Assembly (NCBI GenBank): GCA_022781015.1
Contig: JALEUF010000198.1
Location: 1 to 5,111, forward strand
DNA: 5,111 bases
Reading direction: 5' to 3'
From: Caryophanales bacterium
GTDB lineage: Bacteria > Bacillota_I > Bacilli_A > RFN20 > CAG-826
How positions within the stretch are numbered: position 1 is the first letter of the stretch; each line of letters begins with the position of its first letter. The translations under genes and the position numbers were made by a program. This document shows, one piece after another, positions 1 through 5,110 of this stretch. Below the pieces are notes generated by a model, which was not told where the DNA came from, searched no databases, and was given only the letters and a program-made list of their open reading frames with translations.

Positions 1-419
1 TTGCTTTAGAAAGCATCAAGGAAAAGATAGTTAAACTAGGTAGCGATGGTAAGACAATTGTAATTGCAACCCATAACCTAGCTTGCCTAGATAGATTAGC
101 CAACCGTTTCCTTCTTTTATATAAAGGAAATCTAAAAGCAGATGGCAATGAAGACGATTTATCTTCTAACCTAGTTAAATACCAGATTGCATATCCTTCC
201 TCCTTGGATGAAGCTTTCTTTGCTAATCTAGGATTTAAGGTAGTTTCCTTCCGTCAAATCGGATCTATTTATAATGTAGTCGTAATGGAAAATAAGGAAG
301 CTTATGAAAAATTAAAGGGCAAGAATCCTACTTTGCTAGAAGAAGTCCCATTAGAAAATGATGAAGTATTTGCTTCTAGGATGAAGCTAGCTTCCATGGA
401 GGGAAATGACAATGAATAA
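1..419 (+). CDS. ABC transporter ATP-binding protein, C-terminal fragment (5' end outside window)
   Basis: The reading frame is open from the left edge (first full codon at base 3) to TAA at 417-419, so the gene is cut by the window and only about 138 C-terminal residues are visible. The fragment starts with A-L-E-S-I-K, which looks like the region just after the Walker B/D-loop. It continues to a KTIVIATHNL segment whose His (codon 72-74) is the H-loop (switch) histidine that contacts the ATP gamma phosphate. After that comes the usual 'RLANRFLLLYKGNLKADG' strand pair of ABC ATPases, followed by an acidic tail of about 85 residues typical of exporter ATPases of the ABC-2 type. Walker A, Q-loop and signature motif lie upstream of the window. 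The downstream permease gene overlaps its end, so the two probably form one cytoplasmic-ATPase/membrane-permease complex. The substrate cannot be told. The internal ATG at 204 is not a credible start because coding similarity continues well upstream of it. Confidence 0.88.
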   Translation, partial: ALESIKEKIVKLGSDGKTIVIATHNLACLDRLANRFLLLYKGNLKADGNEDDLSSNLVKYQIAYPSSLDEAFFANLGFKVVSFRQIGSIYNVVVMENKEAYEKLKGKNPTLLEEVPLENDEVFASRMKLASMEGNDNE

Positions 420-1617
420 GAAATATTTAAAATACCTAACCAAGAAGAATCTTGTCTTATTTTTGGTATTAACCATATTATTTACCATCATATTTGCCTA
501 TGAACTCCTAACTTGTCATTTATATCATCCAGAAAATAACGGGACTTGGTATCGTAGCGAAGATGTTAATACATTAGGTTCAGGATTGCTTTATATCTAT
601 TATCCAATGATGGCCTTTGTCATATTTATATCTTTTAAAGTCAATCTATATAAATATAAGAAGAATTCTAGTGATTGCTTCTATCATCTTCCATTAAATA
701 GGAAATCTATTAGAAGGCATCACCACTTATTCTATATGGTCTTGATATTAGCTATATTTACTCTTTCATATTGGATTTCTATTGGTTTATTTGGCATTAG
801 ATATGTAACTGAAACTGCCCCTATTTATACTAGCGGTGAAAATGCAGTCAAATATGTCTATAGATTTGGTTATTATGCAGCTGCTTATTTGCCATTATGT
901 GTCATATTTATATTTGCCTATTTATTTAACTCCACCTTTATCCAGATGGGTAATTCATTTGTAACTAGTGCCGTTTTCCTTATATTAGGTACTTATGTAG
1001 TTTCTATTTTCCCAACTGTAATTACTTCACTAGTCAATAAATATAGTTCAGTTGAATTTAGCTTATATCCAAATGCCTTTATAAGCTTATTGACTCAAGG
1101 ATATTTGCCCCATTTCCCATTTACATTAGTTGATGCAACATTAGGCAATTACATTGTTGGATGTGGCCATATCGATTTTAAAGACTTTAACTTAATGCCT
1201 ACCATATTAGAATCAATAATGGTTGTAATAATGCTAGGGTTATCTATCTTCTATAATTTCTTTGTTGATGATCCTAGTGGCGAATATAGTGGCACTCCTG
1301 GGGCAAGAAACAAATATTATAGTTTGATTATTGCTTCTAGCTTCCTAATCAATGCAATTAGCAATGCTTCAACTAGATTAGAGGAGCCAGCTTCCTATTA
1401 TTCATTAATTGGGATAATACTAAATTTAATATTAACCCCAATAGTGATTTACCTAATCTATGTAATATTAAATAAGACATTCAAGATTAAAAAATACGAA
1501 TTATTCTATATTATCGGTGGATTTATTATTCTTTTGATCGGAGTTGGATTTGCTTTTATCCCTGGATATAAGAGATCTATAGAAGGTACTAGTGTCTACC
1601 TAAATATGATTTATTAA
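412..1617 (+). CDS. ABC-2-type transporter permease, polytopic membrane protein
   Basis: This is a hydrophobic protein of about 401 residues with roughly nine predicted membrane segments. Counting from the start at 412, they lie near residues 14-33, 58-75, 106-128, 150-172, 178-205, 262-285, 303-320, 328-354 and 362-385. A cytoplasmic loop after segment 2 contains 'SSDCFYHLPLNRKSI', which resembles the D-x-Y-H-x-LP-x-x-R element I associate with Firmicute ABC-2-like permeases. A longer polar stretch between segments 5 and 6 is probably extracellular. There are two possible ATG starts. The GGAGGG at 398-403 is only 2 nt from the ATG at 406 but 8 nt from the ATG at 412, so 412 is preferred. Either start overlaps the end of the ATPase gene, which implies translational coupling and a shared complex. 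An export role is likely from the architecture, but substrate and family name are uncertain. No terminator is visible after its TAA. Confidence 0.8.
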   Translation: MNKKYLKYLTKKNLVLFLVLTILFTIIFAYELLTCHLYHPENNGTWYRSEDVNTLGSGLLYIYYPMMAFVIFISFKVNLYKYKKNSSDCFYHLPLNRKSIRRHHHLFYMVLILAIFTLSYWISIGLFGIRYVTETAPIYTSGENAVKYVYRFGYYAAAYLPLCVIFIFAYLFNSTFIQMGNSFVTSAVFLILGTYVVSIFPTVITSLVNKYSSVEFSLYPNAFISLLTQGYLPHFPFTLVDATLGNYIVGCGHIDFKDFNLMPTILESIMVVIMLGLSIFYNFFVDDPSGEYSGTPGARNKYYSLIIASSFLINAISNASTRLEEPASYYSLIGIILNLILTPIVIYLIYVILNKTFKIKKYELFYIIGGFIILLIGVGFAFIPGYKRSIEGTSVYLNMIY

Positions 1618-1619
1618 GC

Positions 1620-1625
1620 TATAAT
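1620..1625 (+). promoter_or_regulatory. -10 box of a probable promoter for the folT operon
   Basis: A perfect TATAAT lies just 3' of the permease stop codon. The -35 region at the matching distance (around 1597-1602, TACCTA) is poor and there is no TGn extension, so the promoter rests mainly on the -10 box. Its position supports it: a start 7 nt downstream falls at about 1632, exactly where helix P1 of the riboswitch begins. Readthrough from the ABC genes is also possible because no terminator separates them. Confidence 0.5.
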
Positions 1626-1631
1626 CAAATA

Positions 1632-1725
1632 GTTAAGAGTAGATTAGACGCGTCAAGTGTTAATGGATGGGAGGTCGCCATTAAACGAAGACAATAGTCG
1701 CGGTGTCTAATCGCAGCCGCTTAAC
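1632..1725 (+). ncRNA. Tetrahydrofolate (THF, folT-type) riboswitch aptamer
   Basis: The RNA senses reduced folates and controls folate transport or synthesis genes; here it sits directly before an ECF S component. Helices seen by eye: P1 GTTAAG 1632-1637 with CTTAAC 1720-1725; P2 GATTAGAC 1642-1649 with GTCTAATC 1705-1712 (8 perfect pairs); P3 TTAATGG 1660-1666 with CCATTAA 1678-1684 (7 perfect pairs); and a small hairpin GAC 1690-1692/GTC 1697-1699 with loop AATA. The segments between helices match what I recall of the family (for example the Eubacterium siraeum aptamer): GAGTAGAT before P2, CGCGTnAAGTG between P2 and P3, TGGGAnGTCG in loop 3, ACGAA after P3, GCGGTG before the closing strand of P2, and GCAnCCGCT after P2. 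The identity is supported jointly by conserved unpaired positions, helix order and the downstream gene. The loop 3 to J2/1 pseudoknot is imperfect in its standard register. Confidence 0.93.
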
Positions 1726-1756
1726 ACTTAGCCTCCCAGTAAGGAATACTTATGGG
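1721..1756 (+). promoter_or_regulatory. folT: Probable translational expression platform of the THF riboswitch
   Basis: There is no U-run, so transcription termination is unlikely and control of translation initiation is the better reading. The ribosome binding site is AAGGA (1741-1745), 6 nt before the ATG at 1752. One local fold pairs CCC 1735-1737 with GGG 1754-1756 and AGTA 1738-1741 with TACT 1747-1750, which places the binding site in a 5-nt loop and the AUG in a bulged stem. Two perfect complementarities reach back into the aptamer: TTAACACTT 1721-1729 with AAGTGTTAA 1655-1663 (9 pairs), and CCTCCCA 1732-1738 with TGGGAGG 1668-1674 (7 pairs). The first excludes P1 and P3. The second uses loop 3, so both would compete with the ligand-bound fold. 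Pairings are seen directly; which state is ON is inferred from the expected repression by folate. Confidence 0.6.
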
Positions 1757-2294
1757 AAATAAAATCATTAAACGCCTTGTTAGCGATGGCATGCTAATAG
1801 GAGTCTATGTCGTTTTGACTTACTTATCTTTTAGTATCGGAAATATAAAGATAGGATTAGGCCCTCTTGCCACTATATTAACTGCACTTCTATATGGACC
1901 AGTTGATGGATTAATCGTCTCAATACTAGGAGAATTATTAAACCAATTCATAAAATTTGGGATTACTTTAACTACTCCTATTTGGATTATTGCTCCTGCT
2001 ATAAGGGGATTATTCATTGGATTAATTAGTTATCTATATAAAAGAAAAGATAAGGATTTAATGGATAATAAGGTGATGTATTTTGTTACTTTATTAATTG
2101 GGGCCTTATTAACTACTTTAGTAAATACATTGGCCTTATATCTAGATGCACTTATTATTGGCTATCCATACACCTTCGTAATTATTGAACTATTTTCTAG
2201 AATTGGTGTAGGATTACTTAGTAGCATAATTATAGGGATATTGTTAATCCCGTTATATAAAGGAGTGAGAAGCATTGCCTATGAACGAAATTAA
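1752..2294 (+). CDS. folT: ECF transporter S component, probably folate-specific (FolT)
   Basis: This is a 180-residue, very hydrophobic protein, the normal size for the substrate-binding S subunit of an energy-coupling-factor vitamin transporter. It would bind folate at the membrane and work with the shared EcfA/A'/T module, which is not encoded in this window. About six membrane segments can be drawn, near residues 12-31, 36-52, 53-70, 75-94, 107-133 and 143-168. The 'NIKIGLGPLATILTALLYGPVDGLIVSILGELL' type region (residues 31-63) with Gly/Pro-rich L-x-G-P-x-x-G, then 'TPIWIIAPAIRGLFIGLI' (75-92), is typical of the folate-family S components. Substrate assignment rests on this resemblance plus the THF riboswitch directly upstream; the riboswitch is the stronger argument. 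The ATG at 1752 has AAGGA at 6 nt and is the first codon after the expression platform. It is the first gene of a three-gene overlapping operon. Confidence 0.85.
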   Translation: MGNKIIKRLVSDGMLIGVYVVLTYLSFSIGNIKIGLGPLATILTALLYGPVDGLIVSILGELLNQFIKFGITLTTPIWIIAPAIRGLFIGLISYLYKRKDKDLMDNKVMYFVTLLIGALLTTLVNTLALYLDALIIGYPYTFVIIELFSRIGVGLLSSIIIGILLIPLYKGVRSIAYERN

Positions 2295-2793
2295 AGAAGA
2301 ACCTATCCTAGTTGTGCAGGGTAAGAATAACCTTAGATACATCCATTATGTCCATCTATTAGGCATAACTAACAAGATATTCAATATGTTTACTTTAATA
2401 TCAGGATTAATATTTGTAATTATTGGGACTATATTAGCAATAGGATTAAATAATCCTGATATGTTTATGCTACCTATAATGGTAATAATCGCAGGTGCTT
2501 TATTAATATTACTATTCCTCGCGGATTATTTTCTAATTCCTATTATTTTCTATAAAAATAGTAAGAAAGAAGAAAATAGGCTTGAATTCTATTCTGATAG
2601 AATTGAATTCCAGACTAACCAAATGGTTGTACCTCTAATTAGAATCAAATATGAAATGCTAAAAAAGGTAGAAGAATATAAAGGGGCCTATTATTTCTAT
2701 ACTAGAATTGGTAGAAGAATAATGGCTTTAGCATTCTTAGACGATTCTTTGACTAGCGAAAACAAAGCTTTCCTAAAAGGCTTAATGAAATGA
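2275..2793 (+). CDS. Membrane protein with YcxB-like C-terminal domain
   Basis: The product is about 172 residues. A polar N-terminus (1-35) is followed by two membrane helices (about 36-57 and 64-92) and a soluble C-terminal part (about 101-168) of alternating strands: 'NRLEFYSDRIEFQTNQ...VPLIRIKYEMLKKVEEYKGAYYFYTRIGRRIMALAF'. This two-helix plus strand-rich layout matches YcxB-like proteins of Firmicutes, whose function is unknown to me. The start is ambiguous. AAGGAG at 2260-2265 is 9 nt from a TTG at 2275 but 15 nt from the ATG at 2281, so the TTG is favoured; the protein differs by only two residues. Either start lies inside the end of the folT gene (overlap 20 or 14 bp), which points to coupled translation. 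Its last codons overlap the exonuclease III start. No link to folate uptake is evident from its sequence. Confidence 0.72.
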   Translation: MPMNEIKEEPILVVQGKNNLRYIHYVHLLGITNKIFNMFTLISGLIFVIIGTILAIGLNNPDMFMLPIMVIIAGALLILLFLADYFLIPIIFYKNSKKEENRLEFYSDRIEFQTNQMVVPLIRIKYEMLKKVEEYKGAYYFYTRIGRRIMALAFLDDSLTSENKAFLKGLMK

Positions 2794-3557
2794 AGATAGT
2801 CTCTTTTAATATCAATGGTCTTCGGGCCATTTTAAAAAAGGGGTTAATAGATACATTAGATAGTTTGGATGCCGATATTGTTTTCCTTCAGGAAACTAAA
2901 TTATCAGAATTATCTTATCCATTAGGATCTAAATTTGAATCCACTGCTTATAAATCTATTTTTACTATATCTAAAATTAAGAAAGGATATTCTGGAGTTG
3001 CCTTTCTAGTTAAAAAAGAACCTTTATCCATTCATTTTGGATTAGATAATAACGAATATGATGAAGAAGGTAGAATCATTACTTTAGAATACCCCTCCTT
3101 CTATCTAGTTGGGGCTTATGCTCCTAATTCAGGAGAGAATCTAATTAGGCTAGATTTTAGACTTGAATTCGAAAAGAAGATGGCATCTTATCTATCTAAA
3201 TTAGATAAAATTAAACCAGTTATATATTGTGGCGACCTTAATGTTGCCCATAATCCTCTCGATATTAAAAACCCTAAATCAAATGAGCATAATGCAGGTT
3301 ATACTTTAGAAGAAAGGAATGCTTTTTCTTCTTTGCTTGATTTAGGATTTATCGATACTTTTAGATATATTTATCCTGAGACAATTAAATATTCCTGGTG
3401 GTCATATAGATTTAATTCTAGAGCTAGAAATGCTGGATGGAGAATAGATTATTTTCTAGTTTCATCTAGATTTATTGATAATGTAGCCGATAGCTTGATA
3501 TTAAATGATATTAATGGGTCTGATCACTGCCCAATCGAATTAATTATCAAAGATTAA
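2790..3557 (+). CDS. xth: Exodeoxyribonuclease III (AP endonuclease, EEP family)
   Basis: This is a full-length 255-residue enzyme of the exonuclease III/ExoA family. It cleaves DNA 5' of abasic sites and removes blocked 3' ends in base excision repair. All catalytic positions can be seen: Asn7 in SFNINGLRA, Glu35 (metal ligand) in FLQETKLSE, Tyr110 in GAYAPNSG, Asp149 and Asn151 in CGDLNVAH, Asp220 in GWRIDYFLVS, and Asp245-His246 in GSDHCPIEL. 'SWWSYRFNSRARNAGWRIDY' is the usual DNA-binding/active-site stretch. Nothing is missing, so it should be active. The start ATG overlaps the upstream TGA stop as ATGA (2790-2793), with a weak AAAAGG at 2775-2780, so translation is probably coupled to the preceding gene. 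Its TAA overlaps the stop of the convergent minus-strand gene. Being third in a riboswitch-led operon, its expression may follow folate status. Often called exoA or xth in Firmicutes. Confidence 0.95.
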   Translation: MKIVSFNINGLRAILKKGLIDTLDSLDADIVFLQETKLSELSYPLGSKFESTAYKSIFTISKIKKGYSGVAFLVKKEPLSIHFGLDNNEYDEEGRIITLEYPSFYLVGAYAPNSGENLIRLDFRLEFEKKMASYLSKLDKIKPVIYCGDLNVAHNPLDIKNPKSNEHNAGYTLEERNAFSSLLDLGFIDTFRYIYPETIKYSWWSYRFNSRARNAGWRIDYFLVSSRFIDNVADSLILNDINGSDHCPIELIIKD

Positions 3558-4228
3558 AGAACATAGAAATAAATCGAGAAGAACATTAATATTGCCCCAA
3601 TTAGGACAAAGAAATGGAAGACTGAATGAAACCAGAGGTTTTTCTTTCCTCCAAGTCCATAAAGAACTGCTCCAATCCAGAAGGAAACTCCTCCAAAAAC
3701 AAGTAGAAGAAGCCCTCCCATAGGAAGAGTTAAGGCAAGAGGATAGAATGCTAAACAAATAGTAGATCCTAATATTACATATAAAGAAATGCTCAATATA
3801 TTGAATTTCTTCATATTGACTGAATTAAGTGTTATTCCAGTTATGCATCCAGCCCAGACAATACCTAACAAGACATATCCCCAAGGAAATGAAGTATCAG
3901 GGACATTAGATAAAGATATAAGGCAATAAGGTACATAAGTAGCCATAATAGCCCCATAGACCGTATCATGGTCAATTACCCTAAGTACTTGCTTGCCTTT
4001 GTTTTTGGCTAACCCATGATATATGCAAGAAATAGTAAACATAAGGAATACTCCGAATACATATATGGATATAGACAATATATTTAACCAATAACCAGTA
4101 AGAGCAGCCTTTTGGATAAGGAATCCCCCTCCTATTGCAACAAATACTGCTCCAGCCCCATGAGAGATTGAGTTCCACAAATCCTGGGCTAATGTATATT
4201 GTGGTAATGGAAATTTAGTAGCTTTCAT
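3554..4228 (-). CDS. Hemolysin III/TrhA family (PAQR-type) membrane protein
   Basis: The protein has seven membrane segments and 230 residues from the upstream ATG at 4246, or 224 from the ATG at 4228. Numbered from 4246, family marks are 'DLWNSISHGAGA' (22-33), Ser73-x3-His77 in SCIYHGL, 'VLRVIDHDTVYGAIMATYVPY' (87-107), and His207-x3-His211 near the C-terminus. In PAQR proteins His77, His207 and His211 correspond to the zinc ligands, so the metal site looks intact. The cellular role in bacteria is unsettled; some relatives are linked to membrane fluidity control, and the 'hemolysin' name is historical. One oddity is Met221 where most bacterial members have a conserved His ('GSxxHF'). Neither ATG has a Shine-Dalgarno sequence. 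The shorter start is chosen because a promoter (TTGACT 4263-4258, TAATAT 4241-4236) would begin transcription right at 4228 and leave the longer start untranscribed. The alternative start at 4246 cannot be excluded. Confidence 0.88.
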   Translation of the reverse strand: MKATKFPLPQYTLAQDLWNSISHGAGAVFVAIGGGFLIQKAALTGYWLNILSISIYVFGVFLMFTISCIYHGLAKNKGKQVLRVIDHDTVYGAIMATYVPYCLISLSNVPDTSFPWGYVLLGIVWAGCITGITLNSVNMKKFNILSISLYVILGSTICLAFYPLALTLPMGGLLLLVFGGVSFWIGAVLYGLGGKKNLWFHSVFHFFVLIGAILMFFSIYFYVL

Positions 4229-4235
4229 ACTTACT

Positions 4236-4263
4236 ATATTAAACATCTAGTAAAGAAAGTCAA
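4236..4263 (-). promoter_or_regulatory. Probable promoter of the hemolysin III-family gene
   Basis: On the minus strand, TTGACT (4263-4258) is a 5/6 match to the -35 box. It is followed after 16 nt by TAATAT (4241-4236), a good -10 box. AT-rich sequence lies upstream. Transcription would begin near 4229-4228, the position of the second candidate ATG, so the mRNA would be leaderless. In an AT-rich spacer such matches can arise by chance, but the strong -35 box and the lack of any ribosome binding site agree with it. Confidence 0.5.
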
Positions 4264-4276
4264 TACATCTTGTATT
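4262..4276. repeat. Perfect 6+6 dyad next to the -35 box, candidate operator
   Basis: AATACA (4262-4267), 3 nt, TGTATT (4271-4276) forms a perfect inverted repeat that shares two bases with the -35 box of the minus-strand promoter. A dimeric repressor bound here would block RNA polymerase. The TACA-N3-TGTA core is like several repressor sites, but I cannot assign a regulator. Confidence 0.35.
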
Positions 4277-4415
4277 AAAAACTAGATATAAATAACTTAA
4301 AACTAAGTGAATAAATATGGCGATGAAATTAATTAGGTGCATGTTTATATAACTACTGCATTTATGAGTACTTAATAGTCAAATGTTTTTTGTTTCATTA
4401 ATACTTACTTATATA

Positions 4416-4428
4416 TTTACAATGTAAA
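4416..4428. repeat. Short dyad TTTACA-A-TGTAAA in the spacer
   Basis: This is a perfect 6+6 inverted repeat with one central base, lying just past the terminator U-tract of the minus-strand gene and about 140 bp from the first dyad. It shares the TACA/TGTA core with that dyad but has different spacing. It may be a second operator-like site or chance in AT-rich DNA. Confidence 0.2.
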
Positions 4429-4430
4429 AG

Positions 4431-4460
4431 AAATAAAAAGGACAGAAATTAACCTGTCCT
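4431..4460 (-). terminator. Intrinsic terminator after the unrecognised minus-strand gene
   Basis: Read on the minus strand, AGGACAG (4460-4454) and CTGTCCT (4445-4439) form a perfect 7-bp stem around an 8-nt loop. It is followed at once by TTTTATTT (4438-4431) and more T-rich sequence. It lies 27 nt past the TAG at 4489-4487. There is no T-run on the plus-strand side, so it acts for the minus strand and separates this gene from the hemolysin III-family gene. Confidence 0.85.
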
Positions 4461-4486
4461 AGTTAAAATACAATTACTGAAACCAA

Positions 4487-5110
4487 CTATTCTTTGTTAT
4501 ATTGAGAGAATAGACCTTTTTGCCAACAAGCCATATGGCGTCGATAGCTCTTTGGCTTGCTTCCAGAAATGATTATACGTGCGTTCGTCAAATGATCCAA
4601 AATTTCATAATCAGATAAGTACTTAGATAATTTCATTGTTCCAGCAGTACCCACCACTGAAATATCTTGGTTGCCGTCTAGCTGATAATCATTAGATGCA
4701 AGAACTTCAAATGAAGTTATTTGATGTTTCATTAATTTGGCATTATTTTCTGGATCTATTAATTTTGTCTCGTTATCAATGTAATAAGAGAAATCAAATG
4801 GTTCGCCATTTTTATAGAATTCTGGATAAACGTATATTTTATGCTTATTTGAAAGGTAAGGAGCAACAGCAACTCGAATAGATATAGGTTTTCCTTTATT
4901 GTCTCCTGAAGTTCCAAAATCTACCTTGATTAATACTTTGCAGAAACCTGAATACTTAAATTCAGAAGCAAAGAAATAATCGGCATAATCCTTGTCTGGA
5001 ACATAATTAGGCAAATTCACATGGTTTTTAATATATTCATTTTGACTATTATCAATCTTTTTAAAAGAAGTGTCGGAAATTCCTTTATAATTACCTTTTG
5101 CATTTAAATC
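4487..5110 (-). CDS. Unrecognised protein, C-terminal 207 residues (5' end outside window)
   Basis: I do not recognise this protein. The minus-strand frame is open from the right edge of the window to TAG at 4489-4487. A GTG at 5020 could start a 177-residue version, but the 30 codons before it are also open and read like normal protein (D-L-N-A-K-G-N-Y-K-G-I-S), and the GTG has no ribosome binding site. The gene most likely continues beyond the window. The visible part has no membrane segment and no lipobox. It looks strand-rich, with segments such as 'CKVLIKVDFGTSGDNKGK', 'ISIRVAVAPYL', 'HKIYVYPEFYKNGEPFDF' and 'ISVVGTAGTMKLSKYLSDYE', and ends with a basic, aromatic tail (SYRRHMACWQKGLFSQYNKE). 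It is followed by a clear terminator, so it is the last gene of its transcript. I see no catalytic motif that would justify a functional name. Confidence 0.75.
   Translation of the reverse strand, partial: DLNAKGNYKGISDTSFKKIDNSQNEYIKNHVNLPNYVPDKDYADYFFASEFKYSGFCKVLIKVDFGTSGDNKGKPISIRVAVAPYLSNKHKIYVYPEFYKNGEPFDFSYYIDNETKLIDPENNAKLMKHQITSFEVLASNDYQLDGNQDISVVGTAGTMKLSKYLSDYEILDHLTNARIIISGSKPKSYRRHMACWQKGLFSQYNKE

Noticed and set aside
1726..1751. Intrinsic transcription terminator in the riboswitch leader
   Set aside because: There is no run of T after any hairpin before the folT ATG, so translational control is favoured.
1820..2017. Minus-strand open frame of 65 codons inside folT
   Set aside because: It is antisense to a clear membrane protein gene, has no ribosome binding site, and its composition mirrors the folT codons.
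3540..3758. Minus-strand open frame of 72 codons overlapping the end of the hemolysin III-family gene
   Set aside because: It is an alternative frame of a well-supported gene on the same strand, with no family resemblance.
3981..4178. Second minus-strand frame of 65 codons within the hemolysin III-family gene
   Set aside because: It lies wholly inside a conserved seven-segment protein in another frame; the Trp/Cys/Ile-rich content is typical of a shadow frame.
4317..4352. Eleven-codon plus-strand frame (ATGGCGATG...) in the spacer
   Set aside because: It is very short, lacks a ribosome binding site, and has no promoter or conserved feature around it.
4338..4374. TGCAT direct repeat in the spacer
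   Set aside because: Two 5-base copies in AT-rich DNA are expected by chance and show no helical phasing with the promoter.
4696..4881. Plus-strand open frame of 61 codons opposite the unrecognised gene
   Set aside because: It is antisense to a longer open frame that ends at a proper terminator, and it has no credible ribosome binding site.
5018..5020. GTG as the true start of the minus-strand protein
   Set aside because: The frame stays open for 30 more protein-like codons to the window edge and no Shine-Dalgarno sequence precedes the GTG. It is the first possible start codon in frame, not the likely one.
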